Made by a program: the position numbers and the translations under genes. From contig NZ_JACNMF010000001.1 of the NCBI RefSeq assembly GCF_014270105.1, forward strand, positions 682,001-746,000: 64,000 nucleotides of DNA, given 5' to 3'. Below the pieces are notes generated by a model. That model made no database searches, was not told the origin of the DNA, and saw only the letters and a program-made list of their open reading frames with translations. How positions within the stretch are numbered: the stretch's first letter is position 1; each line of letters begins with the position of its first letter. The stretch comes from Hyunsoonleella aquatilis (GTDB lineage: Bacteria; Bacteroidota; Bacteroidia; Flavobacteriales; Flavobacteriaceae). Below are positions 61,195 to 64,000 of this stretch, piece after piece.

Positions 61195-62241
61195 ATGGCA
61201 AGAGTAGTAACATTTGGGGAAATCATGTTGAGATTAGCTCCGCAAGGATTTTTAAGATTCTCACAAGCAAATAACTTCGATGCAATTTATGGCGGTGGCG
61301 AATCCAACGTAGCCGTTTCATTGGCCAACTATGGAGTTGATGTTGATTTTGTAACTCGTTTACCAAAAAATGACATTGGCGAGTGCGCCATGATGGAAAT
61401 GCGAAAAAGAGGTGTTGGCGTTGATAAGATTGTTTGGGGTGGCGACCGTTTAGGGATTTACTTCCTAGAGACAGGGGCGGTTTCAAGAGGCTCCAAAGTA
61501 GTTTATGACAGAGCCCACTCTGCAATGAGCGAGATTGAATCAGGGATGGTAGACTGGGACGAGGTGTTTGATGGAGCAGAATGGTTCCATTGGACAGGAA
61601 TTACACCAGCAATTTCACAAGGATCGGCAGACGTTTGCTTGGAAGCAGTAAAAGCTGCAAGTGCAAAAGGACTAACCATTTCTACCGATTTGAACTATCG
61701 TCAAAAATTATGGAAATATTGCGATAACGCACATCGGGAGGTTGTTATGACAGAATTGACATCTTACTGTGATATTATTTTGGGAAATGAGGAGGATGCA
61801 GAGAAGCATTTCAACATTAAACCTGAAGGGTTAGACATTACAACTCAAGGAGAGCAGGTCAAAGGCGATGCCTTTTTATCAGTATGTGACCAGATGATGA
61901 AGAAATTCCCAAGGGCCAAAAAAGTAATTACCACTTTAAGGGGATCTATCTCTGCTTCGCATAATACTTGGGCCGGTGTACTTTATGATGGAAAAACTTT
62001 GTTCCAAACGCGTCAGTACCAAATAACAGACATCGTGGATCGCGTTGGCGGTGGAGATTCATTTATGGGCGGATTGATCTATGGGTTGTTAAAATATCCA
62101 GAGGATGACCAAAATGCATTGGATTTTGCGGTAGCTGCATCTTGTTTAAAACATACTATCAAAGGAGATGCTAACTTGGTTACTGTTTCTGAGGTTGAGA
62201 AATTAATGGGAGGGGACGCCTCCGGTAGGGTAGCTAGATAA
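61195..62241 (+). CDS. kdgK: 2-keto-3-deoxygluconate kinase (PfkB family)
   Basis: Phosphorylates KDG to KDPG. 348 residues: N-terminal GGGESNVAVSLANYGV (substrate-side glycine motif) and C-terminal DRVGGGDSFMGGL with catalytic Asp288. The gene pair with eda supports KDG as the substrate. In marine flavobacteria this is the last part of alginate or pectin use, but no lyase gene is in the window. Confidence 0.92.
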   Translation: MARVVTFGEIMLRLAPQGFLRFSQANNFDAIYGGGESNVAVSLANYGVDVDFVTRLPKNDIGECAMMEMRKRGVGVDKIVWGGDRLGIYFLETGAVSRGSKVVYDRAHSAMSEIESGMVDWDEVFDGAEWFHWTGITPAISQGSADVCLEAVKAASAKGLTISTDLNYRQKLWKYCDNAHREVVMTELTSYCDIILGNEEDAEKHFNIKPEGLDITTQGEQVKGDAFLSVCDQMMKKFPRAKKVITTLRGSISASHNTWAGVLYDGKTLFQTRQYQITDIVDRVGGGDSFMGGLIYGLLKYPEDDQNALDFAVAASCLKHTIKGDANLVTVSEVEKLMGGDASGRVAR

Positions 62242-62255
62242 AAATAAGTGTTTAG

Positions 62256-62299
62256 TTGTTGAACTGTTGAATCGTTTAATCGGTTTTTCAGTTCAACAA
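62256..62299 (+). repeat. Inverted repeat between kdgK and eda
   Basis: TTGTTGAACTG (62256-62266) and CAGTTCAACAA (62289-62299) form an 11-bp stem with a 22-nt loop in the 89-bp gap. It has no T tract, so it may modulate mRNA processing rather than terminate. Confidence 0.65.
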
Positions 62300-62330
62300 A
62301 TGCACGGATTAACAATTCAACATAAAAAAA

Positions 62331-62999
62331 ATGGCACAATTTTCAAGAATAGAAGTAGCAACGGCAATGAAGGAAACGGGGATGATTCCCTTGTTTTTCC
62401 ACAGTGACATTGAACTAAGTAAGAAGGTTTTAAAGGCCTGTTATGATGGAGGCGCACGTTTGATGGAGTTTACCGCTCGTGGCGATTTTGCCCACGAGGT
62501 TTTTGCCGAATTGACCAAATATGCAATTAAGGAATTGCCCGGTATGATTATGGGCGTTGGGTCTGTTACCGATGCGGGTCAGGCTTCCCTTTATATGTCT
62601 ATTGGTGCAAACTTTATCGTAACACCAGTATTGCGCGAGGATATCGCTATCGTTTGCAATAGAAGAAAAGTACTTTGGTCACCTGGCTGTGGTACTTTGA
62701 CCGAAATTACAAGAGCTGAGGAACTGGGTTGTGAAATCGTAAAATTATTCCCTGGGGATATTTATGGACCTCAATTCGTTAAAGGCATTAAAGGCCCACA
62801 ACAGTGGACGTCCATTATGCCAACGGGCGGTGTTTCGCCAACAGAAGACAATTTAAAAGGTTGGTTTGATGCAGGGGTAACCTGTGTGGGCATGGGCTCC
62901 CAGTTAATTTCAAAAGACATTATTGCAAACAAGGATTACGCAAAGCTGGAACAGGATGTAAGGAATGCGCTTAATATCGTAAAGGCCGTAAGAAAGTAA
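62331..62999 (+). CDS. eda: KDPG/KHG aldolase
   Basis: Splits 2-keto-3-deoxy-6-phosphogluconate into pyruvate and glyceraldehyde 3-phosphate. 222 residues with Glu46 (LMEFTARG), Schiff-base Lys138 in CEIVKLFPGD, SPGCGTLTEI and MPTGGVSPTEDNLKGWF. Followed by a 14-bp terminator stem. Confidence 0.95.
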   Translation: MAQFSRIEVATAMKETGMIPLFFHSDIELSKKVLKACYDGGARLMEFTARGDFAHEVFAELTKYAIKELPGMIMGVGSVTDAGQASLYMSIGANFIVTPVLREDIAIVCNRRKVLWSPGCGTLTEITRAEELGCEIVKLFPGDIYGPQFVKGIKGPQQWTSIMPTGGVSPTEDNLKGWFDAGVTCVGMGSQLISKDIIANKDYAKLEQDVRNALNIVKAVRK

Positions 63000-63036
63000 A
63001 AAGCAAGTCCTTTTTCTAATATAGGGTATTAGTATT

Positions 63037-63072
63037 AAATCTCTTGAAATCTACATTTCAAGAGATTTTTTT
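63037..63072 (+). terminator. Terminator of the kdgK-eda transcript
   Basis: 14-bp perfect stem AAATCTCTTGAAAT / ATTTCAAGAGATTT, CTAC loop, then T residues. Confidence 0.92.
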
Positions 63073-63300
63073 ATGGTGTTGATAGATACATCACGCCTTT
63101 GGTCTTAAATTTGTAACGATTTTAATTTGAAAATGTATATTAGTGACTTTATTATAAGAGTCTCTCAGGGTACGTTAAAAAAAATCAATGCATTACAATA
63201 AAAAATTTGGCGTATTTTACATAAGATATTCACCATAAGTAATGGAAATATAAATTAAAAGATAAGCACTAAACCCCAAATCACCTTAAATTACGACCGT
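63073..63300. other. Spacer upstream of the coiled-coil secreted protein
   Basis: About 230 bp of AT-rich DNA with no gene; it should contain the promoter of the following gene but no exact TAnnTTTG was placed with confidence. Confidence 0.5.
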
Positions 63301-64000
63301 ATGAAAAACGTGTTACTATTTATTCTTCTGCTGGTTTCACAGAATAACTTCTCGCAGGAAGTAGCCATCAAAACAAGATTTATCGAGGGCGGAAGCCTTT
63401 ATAAAGATGCCGGTGACATGTCGCAAGTTGTAGCCAGATTTAAAGTCAATGATAAATGCTTGGTTACTGGTTATATCGGAAGGAATATCTACGAAGTTAT
63501 TTACAAAGAAGTGCCTGGTTTTGTTAGCGACGAGTTTCTGCTGATTAGTGATGATATGATGGATTTGTTCTATGATTATGAGGAACAGCAAATGCAAAAA
63601 TTGATCGCGGCAGAAGAAGCCCGCCAAAAGAAAATCCAAGATATTGTTGAGGAAAAGAAAAAAAGAATACGGGATTCCATTGCCAAGGTTGAAGAGGAAC
63701 AGCGACAGCGGGAGCTTGCTATACAGAGAGCTAAAGAACTTAAGGAAAAACAACGACGCGACTCAATAGCCAAAATAGAAGAGGAAAAACGGTTGAAAGA
63801 GTTGGAGCGCAAGCGATTGGAAGCCTTGAAAGAGCAACGACGCTTGGACTCCATTGCCAAGGTGCAGGAAGAATTGCGACGTATTGAACGCGAAAAGGAA
63901 TTGGCACGGCAACGCGCAGCAGAGCTGAAAGAGAAGCGAAGGTTAGATTCCATTGCAAAAGCCAAAGAGGAAGAAAAGCGTCAAATTGAGCTGCAAAAAG
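63301..64000 (+). CDS. Secreted SH3-like protein with repeated coiled coil, 3' end cut off
   Basis: Starts MKNVLLFILLLVSQNNFSQE (signal peptide), followed by an SH3-like beta domain (about 22-75) and then charged helix with at least four units of about 29-33 residues, each with a DSIAK motif (e.g. RRDSIAKIEEE, RRLDSIAKVQEE, RRLDSIAKAKEE). The frame is open to the window edge, so at least 233 codons. Function not recognised; repeats suggest an extended rod. Confidence 0.8.
   Translation, partial: MKNVLLFILLLVSQNNFSQEVAIKTRFIEGGSLYKDAGDMSQVVARFKVNDKCLVTGYIGRNIYEVIYKEVPGFVSDEFLLISDDMMDLFYDYEEQQMQKLIAAEEARQKKIQDIVEEKKKRIRDSIAKVEEEQRQRELAIQRAKELKEKQRRDSIAKIEEEKRLKELERKRLEALKEQRRLDSIAKVQEELRRIEREKELARQRAAELKEKRRLDSIAKAKEEEKRQIELQK

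Noticed and set aside
63078-63300. tRNA or other RNA gene in the last spacer
   Set aside because: No cloverleaf or TTCGA-type T-loop pattern was seen here or in other gaps of the window.

Overview
The window is a low-GC chromosomal segment that reads as a marine-type Flavobacteriaceae (Bacteroidota) genome. Support comes from the gene families present (gliding-clade style FtsH/CdsA/Psd cluster, DUF1573, SulP, LUD protein, ribosomal protein THX), from the many Bacteroidota-type promoters of the form TAnnTTTG 20-80 nt before start codons (TTTG-N19-TAAATTTG before the SulP gene is a full match), from weak Shine-Dalgarno sequences, and from dispersed palindromes such as CTCCCGATAGCTATCGGGAG. Genus cannot be fixed from this sequence. 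I saw no rRNA, tRNA, CRISPR array, insertion sequence or prophage.

Layout. 1-7005: zinc-ribbon protein and Nif3, LpxK, a TPR hybrid histidine kinase, lipoyl synthase and an Nramp-like transporter. 7169-11802: an accessory peptide-export cassette on the minus strand, made of two small double-glycine leader peptides flanking an HlyD adaptor and a C39-peptidase ABC exporter; the two peptide modules are duplicates with a shared 5' region and 3' hairpin. 12221-20703: glycosyltransferase/sigma factor, aquaporin, an ECF sigma/anti-sigma pair, aminotransferase-MurB, a retropepsin-PDZ protein and a DUF1573 protein. 20885-25704: ValS (carrying an in-frame palindrome insertion), a second retropepsin-like lipoprotein and a DUF2975/XRE regulatory pair with a palindromic operator. 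26025-30821: the rsfS-ftsH-LUD-cdsA-psd-ACBP cluster (membrane quality control and phospholipid synthesis). 30915-36304: BirA, PyrE, NUDIX, SulP and a HEAT protein. 36359-40925: a subclass B1 metallo-beta-lactamase, CoaD, a four-helix-bundle protein, Ddl, then PASTA and a pseudouridine synthase, with inverted repeat copies on either side of the HEAT-to-Ddl block. 40926-49368: signalling, stress and helicase genes plus the tiny ribosomal protein THX gene. 49439-56545: a complete trp operon (trpE-G-D-C-F.B-A) preceded by a classical attenuator whose 15-residue leader peptide has three consecutive Trp codons. 57288-59770: a thioredoxin/rhodanese cluster. 59856-62999: a LacI regulator with KDG kinase and KDPG aldolase, consistent with catabolism of uronates from alginate or pectin. 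63301 to the edge: a coiled-coil secreted protein, cut off.

The points I rate highest are the duplicated GG-peptide/PCAT/HlyD cassette with acidic, Trp-rich core peptides; the trp attenuator; the TrpF-TrpB fusion inside an operon whose junctions are full of palindromic repeats; in-frame repeat insertions in ValS and in a uracil-DNA-glycosylase-like protein; and a 119-bp element with 12-bp terminal inverted repeats nested in another repeat.
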